64,000 nt of DNA, taken from Planctomycetota bacterium. GTDB lineage: Bacteria; Planctomycetota; Planctomycetia; Planctomycetales; Planctomycetaceae. How positions within the stretch are numbered: the first letter of the stretch is position 1; every line of letters starts with the position of its first letter. Below the pieces are notes generated by a model, which did no database searches, was not told the origin of the DNA, and worked only from the letters and a program-made list of their open reading frames with translations. The position numbers were made by a program, and so were the translations under genes. Shown here piece after piece: positions 36,237 through 45,939 of this stretch. The DNA is taken from positions 154,161-218,160 of the forward strand of contig QQVO01000036.1 of NCBI GenBank assembly GCA_003388505.1, in the 5' to 3' direction.

Positions 36237-36339
36237 TAGAGCAAACTGCTCCACCTTGTGTCCGCGTCGAACGGTTTTGAAGCTGCAGGGGCGGAAATCC
36301 GCGAGACAGATCGCCAACACTGATTCGCAAAGCTCTCTA
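36237..36339 (-). repeat. Dispersed repeat family C, copy 2
   Basis: 103-bp reverse-orientation copy of 32549-32650; on the minus strand it begins TAGAGAGCTTTGCGAATCAG and ends GGAGCAGTTTGCTCTAG. It lies upstream of the FIST gene. Confidence 0.82.
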
Positions 36340-36429
36340 AAGAGTTGATGGGCGTTTTTCCGGGGGATTGGGGCAACTCTTTAACTCTTTAGCGAAAAGT
36401 GCACCATGAAGCTGGGGGTACGGTGTTGG

Positions 36430-36490
36430 GATGGCGGATGGCGGATGGCTGGTGGCTGGTGGCTGGTGGCTGGTAGCCGATGGCTGTTGG
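36430..36490 (+). repeat. Tandem GGATGGC/GGTGGCT array
   Basis: Consecutive 7-bp units, two of GGATGGC followed by four of GGTGGCT/TGGTGGC, then degenerate copies. A related array lies in the other orientation at 3638-3676. Confidence 0.7.
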
Positions 36491-37035
36491 CAGAGTGGGC
36501 ATGGTGGTGATGGGGGCTGTTTGGTTTGGTGTGGGGAGCCGGCGCATAATCGGGAGGGGGTGCGCGGGGCGGGGTGGGATGGTCGAGGGACGAGAGTCGA
36601 GAGTCGATGGGGGTGGTTGGCGGTGGACAGTTGATGGAGGGGAGGGCTCAGAGCGGGGGGCTGAGAGTTGTGGGAGGCTGTGGTTGCAGGGAGGTGTGTC
36701 GGGAGTGAGCGTTGCGCCGAGGAGTCTTGCGGGCTATTGTCGCGGTGCGACGCGGGAATTTGGTTCTGTGAAGTTGCTTCGGTGTGTTGGTGCGGGAAGG
36801 GTTCGTGCGATCAAAAGAGTTGCGCCGTGTACTTGTGCGATGCGGCTTGCGAACATTTAAGTGGCTCGGTCGCGATCACCGGCGGAAATTGACCGTTCAC
36901 AGACGAATCGCGGTGGCGCGCAACTGGATCGCCTCACGCGGCAAGGCGAAACAAGAAAGTCAACTCGACTCGTCAATTCCGGGTGCCGCAAATTTGTGGC
37001 ATCTTGCGAATCTGCATCGTATTCTGAAGGGCGCT

Positions 37036-37614
37036 ATGAGCGACGTCACCCAGATCTTACAGCAGATCGAATCTGGCAATCTGACCGGTGCGGAGCGATT
37101 ACTCCCGCTGGTCTATGATGAACTCCGACGATTGGCTGCGCAGAGGCTGACAAACGAGAAACCGGGCCAGACCCTGCAGGCGACTGCCCTAGTGCACGAA
37201 GCATACGTCAGACTTGTCGATGTTGAGGCTCCACAGAATTGGGACAGCCGCCAGCATTTCTTTTCAGCCGCAGCCGAGGCAATGCGGCGAATCCTGGTGG
37301 AGAATGCTCGGCGGAAGCGAACCCTGCGTGCGGGGGGCGACTATCAGCGGCAGGAATTCATCGAGGACGAAATTGCACTGCCGAGCCCACCTGATGAACT
37401 ATTGGCATTGGACGAAGCTCTCGAACATCTCAACGCAAAGGACTCACGCAAAGCGAAATTAGTCGAGCTTCGTTACTTCGGCGGACTGACGATTGCTGAA
37501 GCGGCCGATTGTTTGGGCGTCTCGGTGGCAACCGCTGAACGGGATTGGACTTATGCGAAAGCCTGGTTGCGAAGGCAGATTGCCGACGACGAGTCAACCA
37601 GCGACGGGATCTAA
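37036..37614 (+). CDS. ECF-type RNA polymerase sigma factor
   Basis: 192 residues. Sigma region 2 is in LPLVYDELRRLAAQRL..QATALVHEAYVRL and FFSAAAEAMRRILVENARRK; region 4 is in LVELRYFGGLTIAEAADCLGVS with a helix-turn-helix. This belongs to the planctomycete group of ECF-like factors commonly placed beside Ser/Thr kinases. The ATG at 37036 follows AAGGG. The kinase gene starts 105 bp downstream, same strand. No anti-sigma factor is visible; the kinase may take that role. Base composition is visibly less GC-rich than the flanks. Confidence 0.92.
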   Translation: MSDVTQILQQIESGNLTGAERLLPLVYDELRRLAAQRLTNEKPGQTLQATALVHEAYVRLVDVEAPQNWDSRQHFFSAAAEAMRRILVENARRKRTLRAGGDYQRQEFIEDEIALPSPPDELLALDEALEHLNAKDSRKAKLVELRYFGGLTIAEAADCLGVSVATAERDWTYAKAWLRRQIADDESTSDGI

Positions 37615-37719
37615 TGGATTCGGCAGATTCAGGAAATCGGTTGAGGGATTTACGGCTGAGATCTCGCATAGTGAGATTGGAGGCCACCTGAAACCGCGCC
37701 GATTGCCATGAGGCGAACC

Positions 37720-40700
37720 ATGAATGAAGAAACCGTTTTCATTGAAGCTCTGACCAAGACCTCCAAGTCGGAGCAGGCGGCATTTCTCGACGAAGCCTGT
37801 GCAGGGAATCCGCAACTTCGCGAGTCCGTTGAGGAGTTGATTCTTGCCCACGACAGTGTTCCGGATTTCCTCGAGGTTCCGATTCTGGAGGCTCGGAATA
37901 CAACCGATGCGAAGTCGGATGAACGGACACCAGCGAGGTTCGCGGAAACCCCAGCCCTCGATGCCTCTTCCGAAGAGTTTGCCGATGCGCTTGACTTTCT
38001 GAAGCCATCCATGCAGCCGGGAGTTCTCGGGGCGCTCGGATCCTACCCAGTGAGCGAGGTGATCGGACGTGGGGGGATGGGAGTCGTTCTCAGGGGCCGC
38101 GATCCCAAGCTCAATCGCATTGTCGCCATTAAAGTTCTGGCACCGGAACTGGCTTCCAATGCCCAAGCTCGAAGGCGTTTCCTGCGAGAGGCACAGGCGG
38201 CGGCGGCTGTTAGTCACGCCCACGTTGTGACCACTCACGCGATCGACGAAGTCGAGAAGCTGCCGTACATCGTCATGGAATACGTTGCCGGCTGCTCCCT
38301 GCAGGAACGGATCGAGCGGGACGGGCCGTTTGACATCGAGCGGATTCTACGAGTGGCGCGGCAGACCGCCCAAGGACTCGCCGCCGCTCATGAGCAGGGA
38401 TTGATTCATCGAGATGTCAAGCCAGCAAATATTCTGCTGGAGAACGGGATCGAGCGAGTCAAGTTGAGCGATTTCGGCCTGGCCCGTGCGATTGATGATG
38501 TGGGTATGACGCAAACCGGAACGGTCGCCGGCACTCCGCAATACATGTCTCCGGAACAGGCTCAAGGTGAGCGGGTCGACCATCGCAGCGATTTATTCAG
38601 CCTGGGTTGCGTGATGTACATGATGTGCACTGGACGTTCACCGTTCCGTGCAGACACGACGGTGGGGGCGCTCCGTCGCGTTTGTGACGACGTCCCGCGT
38701 CCGATTGCGCAAGTCAACTCGAGTATTCCCGCCTGGTTGATTGCAATCATCGACCGCTTGCTGGCGAAGCGCCCCGAGGACCGTTTCCAGTCCGCTGCGG
38801 AGGTCGCCGAAATTCTGGGAATTGGCTTGGCCCATATCCAGGAACCGACAGAAGCGACTCAGGCTGAACTCGAATCGCGCGTCCGTCACGGCAGTAGAAC
38901 ACAGGTACCCGGCGGTCCGGATGACCTCACGGTGTTGGACTCGCATCGACCGACGGACATTCGTCCTCCGTTGACGCGGATCTTGCATCCCACTCGAAGA
39001 ACTGTCGTGGCATGCCTGCTGGTCGGCGTCTTGTGCATGATCGTCGGGGTGACCGAGGCAACAGGAGTTTCGAATGTCCGGGGTTTTCTGGCGACCGTCC
39101 TTCGGATCGGCACCCCGAATGGAACACTTTTGCTCGAAGTCGACGATCCGGACGTCATCGTGACAATCGACGGCGAGGATGTCGTGATTACTGGTGCCGG
39201 TCCCAGGGAGGTGAGACTGAAGCCTGGAGTCTACCGGGTTCTTGCACAGAAGGACGGGAAGGTTATCTCGCAGGAATTGGTGACGATTTCGCGTGATGGA
39301 AAAGAAGTCGTGAAGATCGACTTCGAGCCCTTCCCCAGTCGAGACTTGAGTGTTGCTTCACCTGAGTCGGACAACGCAATGCCTGTTCAGCGATTTCTCG
39401 AAGTCGCTCGTTTCTCAGGAGAAGGCGGCTTCCAGTACTCAGCCCGCTTTTCCCCGAATGGGGATGCGATTCTCATTTATACCTCAGCCGCAGCACCTGC
39501 ACGAATCCTGCACATTCCGGATGGCAAGGAATTGCAGACGCTTGATGGAGAATTCCGCGCGGCCGCGTTCACGCCTGACGGTCAGCACATCGTGACAGGA
39601 TCCGGTTCGGCAAGAGATGCTCTGAACAGGTTAATGGTGTGGAACGTCGAAACAGGTAAGCGACTTGCATTCGAACCAAGTGTGAGGGGAGCCTTTCTCG
39701 ACCTGGTGGTCTCGTCCGATGGTCAACAGATCGTCAGCGGACACGGACAATGGTGGGGCAGCTATACGGATCGCGATCATTCGATCCGTATCTGGGATGC
39801 CGAGAGCCGCCAATTGCTCCGTGAGATTGAAGGATCCAATGACCAAGTGATGGACCTAGCGATCTCTCCGGATGGGAAGTCTGTTGTCTCCGGCAGTCGG
39901 GATCGATCCGTGCGGTTATGGAATTTGGAAACAGGTGAGGAGATCCGCCGGTTCGAAGGTGCAGGTACGGAGGTGTTTTCTGTGGCCTTCTCACCGAATG
40001 GTCGTCTTGTCGCCGGTGGATACGGCCCAGATCCAGACGCCGGTATCCACGGCCGCATCATCGATGACCCCGATCACTGTGTGGCCGTTCTGTGGGACAT
40101 CGAATCCGGGAACGAAGTGCAGCGCTTCCAGGGACATTCCGGATGTATCAACTCGATTGGATTCTCGCCTGACGGAACGGTTCTTGTGACCGCGAGTGGT
40201 GAAGCTCATGTCGGAGAACCTCTTCCTGATGGCGGCAGCAAGAAGTCTCGTGACAATACGGTTCGGCTATGGGACGTTGCGACCGGCAGGCAGTTGGCTG
40301 AGATCAAACATCGGACATCCCTCAAGTCGGCCTCGTTCTCCCCCGACGGGGAATATCTATTGACCAGCGAATGGCATCTCGTTCATCTCTGGAAGGTACC
40401 GGACAGTTTAGGGCCCCCGGAAGTCGACGAATTTTCGGACGTATTATTGCGTTCTCCTCTGCTTGTGTCCTCCGACCGAGACGGCCAATTCGATATCTAC
40501 CGCGTTGATCCATCGAGCGATCCGGCGTCAGATGCACATCACGATTTGGGATCCTCGAGTCAGGAGTGGACTAACCTGACGAATCATCCTGCGGAAGACA
40601 CTGGACCGGCGTGGTCGCCCGATGGAAAGCGGATTGCGTTCTGCTCTTCGCGCAGCGGCAATCTCGACATTTGGTTGATGAATGCGGACGGTCACGGTGT

Positions 40701-41337
40701 GAGACAGGTCACTCAATTCCCGGGAATTGATCGAACTCCGACCTGGTCACCTGATGGAGAGCGGATCGCCTTTGTGCGGCATTTATCGAACGACAACTGG
40801 GAGGTTTTCGTGGTCGACGCAGATGGCTCGAATCCGATCAACCTTACGAATCATCCGGCGAAGGACGCGGACCCGGCATGGTCGCCTGACGGAAAAAACA
40901 TTGCCTACAGTTTCGACGGCGATGGCACGCGCCTTTATCTGATGGACTCGGACGGCTCCAATCCCCGCATCCTGTCGGGCCGCGCTGGAAGTTTCACCTA
41001 TCCTGCCTGGTCGCCTGACGGATCACAAATTCTCTTCACAGCTTGGGAGAACGACGTGGGCGGCAATCTTGAACTCTTCGTCATCAACGCCGATGGATCG
41101 GGCGAACGGCAATTGACGCAAATGCGGGGGCTGAACTCCTTCGCTGCCTGGTCTCCCGATGGGAACTGGATCGCCTTCGAGCATCGCTCTCCGAACATCC
41201 CGGGGCGGGAGGCAACTGTTCATGTGAGGACCATCGATGGATCCAAATCGACAGCCATCAGCCGTGCCGAAGCGCATGTCGGCTTCGGAGGTGGGCGTCC
41301 CGCATGGCGACCCACAGCAACGGCACTCAACCCGTGA
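37720..41337 (+). CDS. Ser/Thr protein kinase with WD40 and TolB-like propellers
   Basis: 1,205 residues from the ATG at 37720 (GAGG 8 bp upstream; an ATG at 37708 is also in frame). Kinase domain about residues 107-370: glycine loop IGRGGMG, catalytic HRDVKPAN, DFG as SDFGLAR, and APE-equivalent SPEQ. One transmembrane helix at 429-446 (VVACLLVGVLCMIVGV), a PEGA-like beta module, about seven WD40 repeats, then at least five TolB/PD40 repeats with the WSPDG motif. It likely senses something outside the membrane and phosphorylates targets, perhaps the neighbouring sigma factor. Confidence 0.92.
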   Translation: MNEETVFIEALTKTSKSEQAAFLDEACAGNPQLRESVEELILAHDSVPDFLEVPILEARNTTDAKSDERTPARFAETPALDASSEEFADALDFLKPSMQPGVLGALGSYPVSEVIGRGGMGVVLRGRDPKLNRIVAIKVLAPELASNAQARRRFLREAQAAAAVSHAHVVTTHAIDEVEKLPYIVMEYVAGCSLQERIERDGPFDIERILRVARQTAQGLAAAHEQGLIHRDVKPANILLENGIERVKLSDFGLARAIDDVGMTQTGTVAGTPQYMSPEQAQGERVDHRSDLFSLGCVMYMMCTGRSPFRADTTVGALRRVCDDVPRPIAQVNSSIPAWLIAIIDRLLAKRPEDRFQSAAEVAEILGIGLAHIQEPTEATQAELESRVRHGSRTQVPGGPDDLTVLDSHRPTDIRPPLTRILHPTRRTVVACLLVGVLCMIVGVTEATGVSNVRGFLATVLRIGTPNGTLLLEVDDPDVIVTIDGEDVVITGAGPREVRLKPGVYRVLAQKDGKVISQELVTISRDGKEVVKIDFEPFPSRDLSVASPESDNAMPVQRFLEVARFSGEGGFQYSARFSPNGDAILIYTSAAAPARILHIPDGKELQTLDGEFRAAAFTPDGQHIVTGSGSARDALNRLMVWNVETGKRLAFEPSVRGAFLDLVVSSDGQQIVSGHGQWWGSYTDRDHSIRIWDAESRQLLREIEGSNDQVMDLAISPDGKSVVSGSRDRSVRLWNLETGEEIRRFEGAGTEVFSVAFSPNGRLVAGGYGPDPDAGIHGRIIDDPDHCVAVLWDIESGNEVQRFQGHSGCINSIGFSPDGTVLVTASGEAHVGEPLPDGGSKKSRDNTVRLWDVATGRQLAEIKHRTSLKSASFSPDGEYLLTSEWHLVHLWKVPDSLGPPEVDEFSDVLLRSPLLVSSDRDGQFDIYRVDPSSDPASDAHHDLGSSSQEWTNLTNHPAEDTGPAWSPDGKRIAFCSSRSGNLDIWLMNADGHGVRQVTQFPGIDRTPTWSPDGERIAFVRHLSNDNWEVFVVDADGSNPINLTNHPAKDADPAWSPDGKNIAYSFDGDGTRLYLMDSDGSNPRILSGRAGSFTYPAWSPDGSQILFTAWENDVGGNLELFVINADGSGERQLTQMRGLNSFAAWSPDGNWIAFEHRSPNIPGREATVHVRTIDGSKSTAISRAEAHVGFGGGRPAWRPTATALNP

Positions 41338-41465
41338 CAGCCGATGGATTGAATCGAGAACAATGAGCGTTTCGGGCGTGAGAGTTGTCGCTTCGAATCG
41401 CTGGCAAGGCCAGCGGCACCCGATCTGTCAATTCACGATTGAAGAACCACGCGAACAAACCGGCC

Positions 41466-42782
41466 CTACTGGCCGGTGAGGAGTTGGGCGAGGAGGTTGG
41501 GTAGTTGGTCGGGGTTGGCGGGGGCTTTGGTGACGATGCCGCCCGCGTCGACGAGCCAGTATTCGGGGATGGCGCGGACGCCGTAGTAGCGGGCGACGGG
41601 GTTGCGGCCGCCGCGTTTGTCCATTTCGGAGAAGAAGATCTGCCGCCAGCCGATGCCGGTTTCTTCGAGGAAGGCGTCGACGTGGAATTCGTCGGTGTCG
41701 AGATTGACGCCGACGACGGTGAGCTGGTCGGAGCCGTAGGTGTCGGTCAACTGCTGGAGTTGGGGGAGGTCGCGGCGGAAGGTTTCGGAGGTGGAGGCCC
41801 AGAAGACGACGAGCATCGGCTTGCCGGCGAAGTCGGCAGGTGTGAAGAATCCGCCGTCAATCGTGGTGCCGGACAGTTCCAGCGGCTGCCCTTCGATGCG
41901 GAGTCGGCGGAGGACGCCGGAAATCTGCTCGGTAAACGGCGTGCCGGGATAGAGTTGCTCGACCAGCAGGAAGCAGCGACGGGCCTCCTCACGGAGGGCA
42001 AATTGCTCGCACTTGCGACCGGCCGAGATGAGATTGACGGCGACGCGTCCCTGTTCCTGGGGGAAGCGTTCGGCGAACAGCCGGGCCTGGACGGAGTAGG
42101 CTTTGACCCACTCGGGATTCTGCGAGCCGTAGCGCGAGGCCATCTGCGAGGCAAGTTCGACGACGGCGGCGCCGGCTTCGACGGCGGAGAACGACGTGGG
42201 GTCGCGTTCGTAGAGTGCGTCGGCGTCGTCGGAGAGCAACTGGGCCTGCTCGGCGTCGCCGGAGAGGGCGAGATTCACACGCGCGTCGCCGAGGTAATAG
42301 ACGGCGTTGTTAAAGAGTTGTTCCTTTTCCTGCTCGGCGTGCACCTGCTCGATGACGCCGCTGGCGAGTTCGATGATCCGCGTGTTGCGGCGGACCTGCT
42401 CCTGGGCGATCTCTTCCTCGGTGGGGGGACGCTCGTTGGCGGGCTTTTTCTGTCCGTCTTCAAAGCGGACTTCGATGACGGCGTCCGGCAGCGTGCGGAG
42501 CCGCGTGATCTCGGCGATGCGGCCTTCGGGCGAATCGAGGTCGGCGGGATCGAGTTTCGGAAGCTCCGGCTGAGGATCGGCGTCGGTAGACTGTGGCGCT
42601 TCAGCTGGGGCGGAGTTGTCGGCGGTTTCGGGGGCGGACCCGCTGCCTCCGCAGCCCAGGAAGGCAAGCAGAACAGTGCTCGCAAGGAACACCGACGCCG
42701 GCCGCCTGACCGGTGTGCGGCGGAAGAAGGCGTGAAGAGAGGTCTGAAGATCCGTGTCGCCCAGCGTCCTGCTCGGTGTCAT
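41466..42782 (-). CDS. Thioredoxin-fold lipoprotein lacking the CxxC
   Basis: 438 residues from the ATG at 42780-42782. Lipobox LLAFLGC. The middle is helical with TPR-like character (LASGVIEQVHAEQEKEQLFNN; ARLFAERFPQEQGRVAVNLI). The C-terminal domain (about 295-435) is TlpA/redoxin-like: KPMLVVFWASTSETFRRDLPQL, where the usual WC-x-x-C is WASTSET, and the cis-Pro region AIPEYWLVDAGG. With both redox cysteines gone it cannot be a normal thioredoxin; it may be a binding or scaffold version. Sits downstream of bamA on the same strand. Confidence 0.82.
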   Translation of the reverse strand: MTPSRTLGDTDLQTSLHAFFRRTPVRRPASVFLASTVLLAFLGCGGSGSAPETADNSAPAEAPQSTDADPQPELPKLDPADLDSPEGRIAEITRLRTLPDAVIEVRFEDGQKKPANERPPTEEEIAQEQVRRNTRIIELASGVIEQVHAEQEKEQLFNNAVYYLGDARVNLALSGDAEQAQLLSDDADALYERDPTSFSAVEAGAAVVELASQMASRYGSQNPEWVKAYSVQARLFAERFPQEQGRVAVNLISAGRKCEQFALREEARRCFLLVEQLYPGTPFTEQISGVLRRLRIEGQPLELSGTTIDGGFFTPADFAGKPMLVVFWASTSETFRRDLPQLQQLTDTYGSDQLTVVGVNLDTDEFHVDAFLEETGIGWRQIFFSEMDKRGGRNPVARYYGVRAIPEYWLVDAGGIVTKAPANPDQLPNLLAQLLTGQ

Positions 42783-43035
42783 CGGCCTGCCATCCTTTGC
42801 GCGTGATTCGGTTCCGTCCGGATTCACTGACTGTGAGCGGTTCGTGGCGCGCGAGAGCCTGCGCGCGGTGAACGCGGGCGGGGTTTTACGCGATCGGCAC
42901 AAATTGCCGCAAGGGCAGAAATCGGCGTTTTGGTGCGCGGTGGGGCGTGCCCCAACGGAAGTTTGGGCACGAGGAGCGTGTTGGGACGCGGCGTGCGCCG
43001 GGGGGGGCAGCGGTGAGCTCAACACTTGTCCGGCT

Positions 43036-45939
43036 CTAGCGGGTGAAGCCGACGTAGAAGCTGAAGATTCGTTCTCTGTCGAACGGTTCTTTGGTGATGG
43101 GCCAGGCGAAGTCGAGCGCGATGGGGGCGGGGCCCATGGCGGGGATTGCCAGGCGGAAGCCGAAGCCGGCGGTGGCGCGGAAGTCCTCGAATCCGATGTC
43201 GTTCTCGATGGTTCCGAAGTCGGTGAAGGCGACGGCTCGGATGTTGTCGTCGGCGGTGATGGGGACCATGTACTCGGCCGATCCGAGAGCGAGAAACTGA
43301 CCGCCGGTGGCGTATCCGCCGACTCGGGGACTGACGCCGCGAAAGCGGAAGCCGCGAAACGACGAGTAGCCGCCGCCGTAGAGCCGCTCGAAGATCGGGG
43401 TGTTGTCTCCGGTCCAGACGCCCTGCCCGCGGAGCTGGATGATGTGCTTGCCGTAGCCGTCGGGTCGCTGCCAGACGGTGAAGTACTGGGCTCCGGTCAG
43501 TTCGACGCGGGGATAGACGAATTCGCCGAAGCCCTGTTCGTAGGCGAGTTCAAGCATGTGGCCTTCGGTGGGAAGGAAGGCGGAGTCGCGGGTGTCGTAG
43601 GTGAGTGTTCCCTGCACGGTGGAGAGGAAGTTGTCTCCGGCGGCGCTGGTGGCGATGGCGGGCGCTCCGGCGGGAATGTCGTAGATGTCGACGTTTTCGA
43701 GCCGGACGGCGAGTCCGGCGGACCAGTAGCGGGAGAGGAGCCTTCCGATGCTGATTCGTCCGCCGAGCCGGTCTTCGGTCCACTCGTCGTAGAATCGGTT
43801 GTAATAGAACCCGCTGAGGCCGAGGCTGTAGTCGGTGTTCATGAAGTAGGGGTTCTGCCAGCTCACGAGGTAACGGCTGACCTGCGTGCCGGGGACGATT
43901 TCGAGCCGGAAGCTCTGGCCGGCGCCGCGGAAGGCGTGTCCGTTGACGATGTCGGCCCAGCTCGTGGGGGGGCGGAGGATGTTGAAGTTGTCTTCCTGGA
44001 GGACGATCGAACCGACGAGTCCGGCGTCGCTGTTGACGCCGACGCCGAACATCAACCGACCGGTGCGGCCCTCGGTGACGTCGATGTCGACGTCGACGAA
44101 TCCGGGCGTGGCGGGATTGCGGATCGCGTCGCCGAAGGGATCGCCTTGCGGCGAGTTGGACTGGAGAGGATCGAGCGGCCAGGGGTTGCCGTAGCGGTCG
44201 ATGCTCTGGCCGCGATAGATGAACTCGCCGTCCTGTTGTGCGTTGAAGATCGCGCCGGGGTCGACGTTGTAGGTGCTGGTGGTGGCGACGACGGGGGCCA
44301 TTCGGGGGCGGACCGGCAGGTGCGAGGTGAATCGATCGCGCTGGAGCCGGGCGCGGCCGGGGGGATCGGCGGAATGACCGCCTGTCGCGGCCGGGGGAGC
44401 GGCAGCGGGGGCGGGATTCGTCAGCACGCTGTGACCGAACGGCGAGGCGGGCGACGCTTCCTGATTCGTGAACCCGGAGATGGGTGGGAGATGATCCTGT
44501 CCGCGGGCGATGAGCGTGGGAGGCAGGTAGTCGTTGCCTTCGACGGGACGCACGTTGACGATGGCGGGCGCTTCGCGGTCCCAGTAGTTGCTGCCGCGGA
44601 GGTTGGTCTGGGCGCCGCGGATGTCGCGCATTCTGGCGAGGTCGCCCGGCTTGAGCCAGCGGTTGACCTGATTGAGGACCAGCAGTTCCTTAGAATGCGG
44701 GTGATCGCCGTTGATGTTCACGTTGATCGACCCGATGCGATAGGGCCGGTCTTCATCGATGTGGTAGACGAGGTCGACGTAACCGGGCTCTTCCAGGAAG
44801 ACGGGGACGGGCTCGACCGAAGCGAAGAGACGCCCCTGGTCGTCGTAGCGGTCCTTCATGGCGTTGACGTCTTCGCGGAGGAGGCGTTCATTGAAGTAGT
44901 CGCCTTCCTTCAGTTCCGGATCGGACAACAATTCCGTCGTGGAGATGACGTCGTTGCCGCGAGTTTCGATCGCTCGCACGTGGAACCGCCGGCCCTCGGA
45001 GACGCGAAACGTGACGGTGACCTGCGACTTCTCTCGGGAGAATTCCTGGAGGGGTTCGACCTCGGCGTCAAAATAGCCCAGGGCGTGGTAATAGCGCATG
45101 AGCGCGTGGGCGTCGTTCTTGATCGTTTCGGGATCGTAGGCGCCGCCGATGAGCCAGAGAATGGCCGACTTGGTGGCCAGCTTGGTCTTGAGGATGGGCG
45201 AACTGATCTCCTCGTTGCCGTCGAACTTGATGCGTGTGACGCGGACCTTTTTGCCTTCGTTGATTTCGAAGACGACGGTGCGATCATCGGGATCGCCCCC
45301 CTTGGCGAGGGTGACTTCGGCGAAGTAGTAGCCTTTTTCCCGGTAGTGCTGTTTGATCCGCAGTGCGGCTTCCTGATTGGCGGCGACGTCGAAGCCGTGG
45401 CCGGGGACGAGGCCGGTGAGCCCCTGCAGCGTTCTCGTTTTGATCTTGTCGTTGCCGACGAATTCGACCGATTGCAGAATCGGCTTTTCGATGACCTCAA
45501 AGACGAGGACGAGTCCCTCATCGGTCGGGCGCAGCCGGGGACGCACGCTGAGGAACCAGTTGCGTTGAAGCAGAGTGGTCGTGTCCTGGTCAATCTGCCG
45601 ACTGGAAACGGGTCTGCCGCGCTGCGATTTGACGAAGTGCAGAATCGCCGTTTCGGGGATGGTGACGTTGCCTTCGACGCGGATATCGACCAGCGGCTGA
45701 TCGAGCAGATCGGCCGGATTGCCTCCGGCTGGAACGACCGGGCTGGATCGGGATTGTGAACGTCGCGGCGAGACGTCCTGCGCGGATGCGGCGGTGAGGC
45801 AAAGGAGGAGCAGCAGGGGCGCCAGCAGTCGCGGTCGCGACTTCCGGAGCGGTCGAGTCGCTCGCGGCCGGGCGGCAGGCGCGCGCGCAGCACCGCCGGG
45901 TGCGCAGCACGATAGCGAGTCCGCCGAGGAGACGATCAT
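43036..45939 (-). CDS. bamA: Outer membrane protein assembly factor BamA
   Basis: 967 residues from the ATG at 45937-45939; signal peptide LLAPLLLLLCLTAASA after a long basic N-region (start not certain). Several POTRA domains follow (DIRVEGNVTIPETAI, SVEFVGNDKIKTRTL, VTRIKFDGNEEISS, VRAIETRGNDVIST). The C-terminal Omp85 beta-barrel has the conserved YGGGYSSFRGFRFRG and ends ERIFSFYVGFTR. It inserts outer-membrane proteins. The last POTRA is interrupted by a Pro/Ala-rich insertion of roughly 130 residues before GFVDVDIDVTEGRTGRLMFG. Presence of BamA supports a diderm envelope. Confidence 0.93.
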   Translation of the reverse strand: MIVSSADSLSCCAPGGAARAPAARPRATRPLRKSRPRLLAPLLLLLCLTAASAQDVSPRRSQSRSSPVVPAGGNPADLLDQPLVDIRVEGNVTIPETAILHFVKSQRGRPVSSRQIDQDTTTLLQRNWFLSVRPRLRPTDEGLVLVFEVIEKPILQSVEFVGNDKIKTRTLQGLTGLVPGHGFDVAANQEAALRIKQHYREKGYYFAEVTLAKGGDPDDRTVVFEINEGKKVRVTRIKFDGNEEISSPILKTKLATKSAILWLIGGAYDPETIKNDAHALMRYYHALGYFDAEVEPLQEFSREKSQVTVTFRVSEGRRFHVRAIETRGNDVISTTELLSDPELKEGDYFNERLLREDVNAMKDRYDDQGRLFASVEPVPVFLEEPGYVDLVYHIDEDRPYRIGSINVNINGDHPHSKELLVLNQVNRWLKPGDLARMRDIRGAQTNLRGSNYWDREAPAIVNVRPVEGNDYLPPTLIARGQDHLPPISGFTNQEASPASPFGHSVLTNPAPAAAPPAATGGHSADPPGRARLQRDRFTSHLPVRPRMAPVVATTSTYNVDPGAIFNAQQDGEFIYRGQSIDRYGNPWPLDPLQSNSPQGDPFGDAIRNPATPGFVDVDIDVTEGRTGRLMFGVGVNSDAGLVGSIVLQEDNFNILRPPTSWADIVNGHAFRGAGQSFRLEIVPGTQVSRYLVSWQNPYFMNTDYSLGLSGFYYNRFYDEWTEDRLGGRISIGRLLSRYWSAGLAVRLENVDIYDIPAGAPAIATSAAGDNFLSTVQGTLTYDTRDSAFLPTEGHMLELAYEQGFGEFVYPRVELTGAQYFTVWQRPDGYGKHIIQLRGQGVWTGDNTPIFERLYGGGYSSFRGFRFRGVSPRVGGYATGGQFLALGSAEYMVPITADDNIRAVAFTDFGTIENDIGFEDFRATAGFGFRLAIPAMGPAPIALDFAWPITKEPFDRERIFSFYVGFTR

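Larger units (their letters stand above)
36102..37035. other. Long G-rich intergenic region
   Basis: 934 bp upstream of the ECF sigma gene. Contents: family C copy 2 (36237-36339), an inverted repeat CTAAAGAGTT/AACTCTTTAG (36337-36346 and 36383-36392), a GGTGGCT/GGATGGC tandem array (36430-36490), and a strongly G-biased plus strand from 36400 to 36740. No protein-like ORF is seen. Confidence 0.55.

Noticed and set aside
36431..36860. Trp/Gly-rich ORFs in the G-rich spacer
   Set aside because: They are translations of the GGTGGCT array and G-runs, not proteins.
42754..45759. 1,001-residue plus-strand ORF opposite bamA
   Set aside because: Shadow of bamA in GC-rich DNA; Gly/Val/Asp-rich with no domain.
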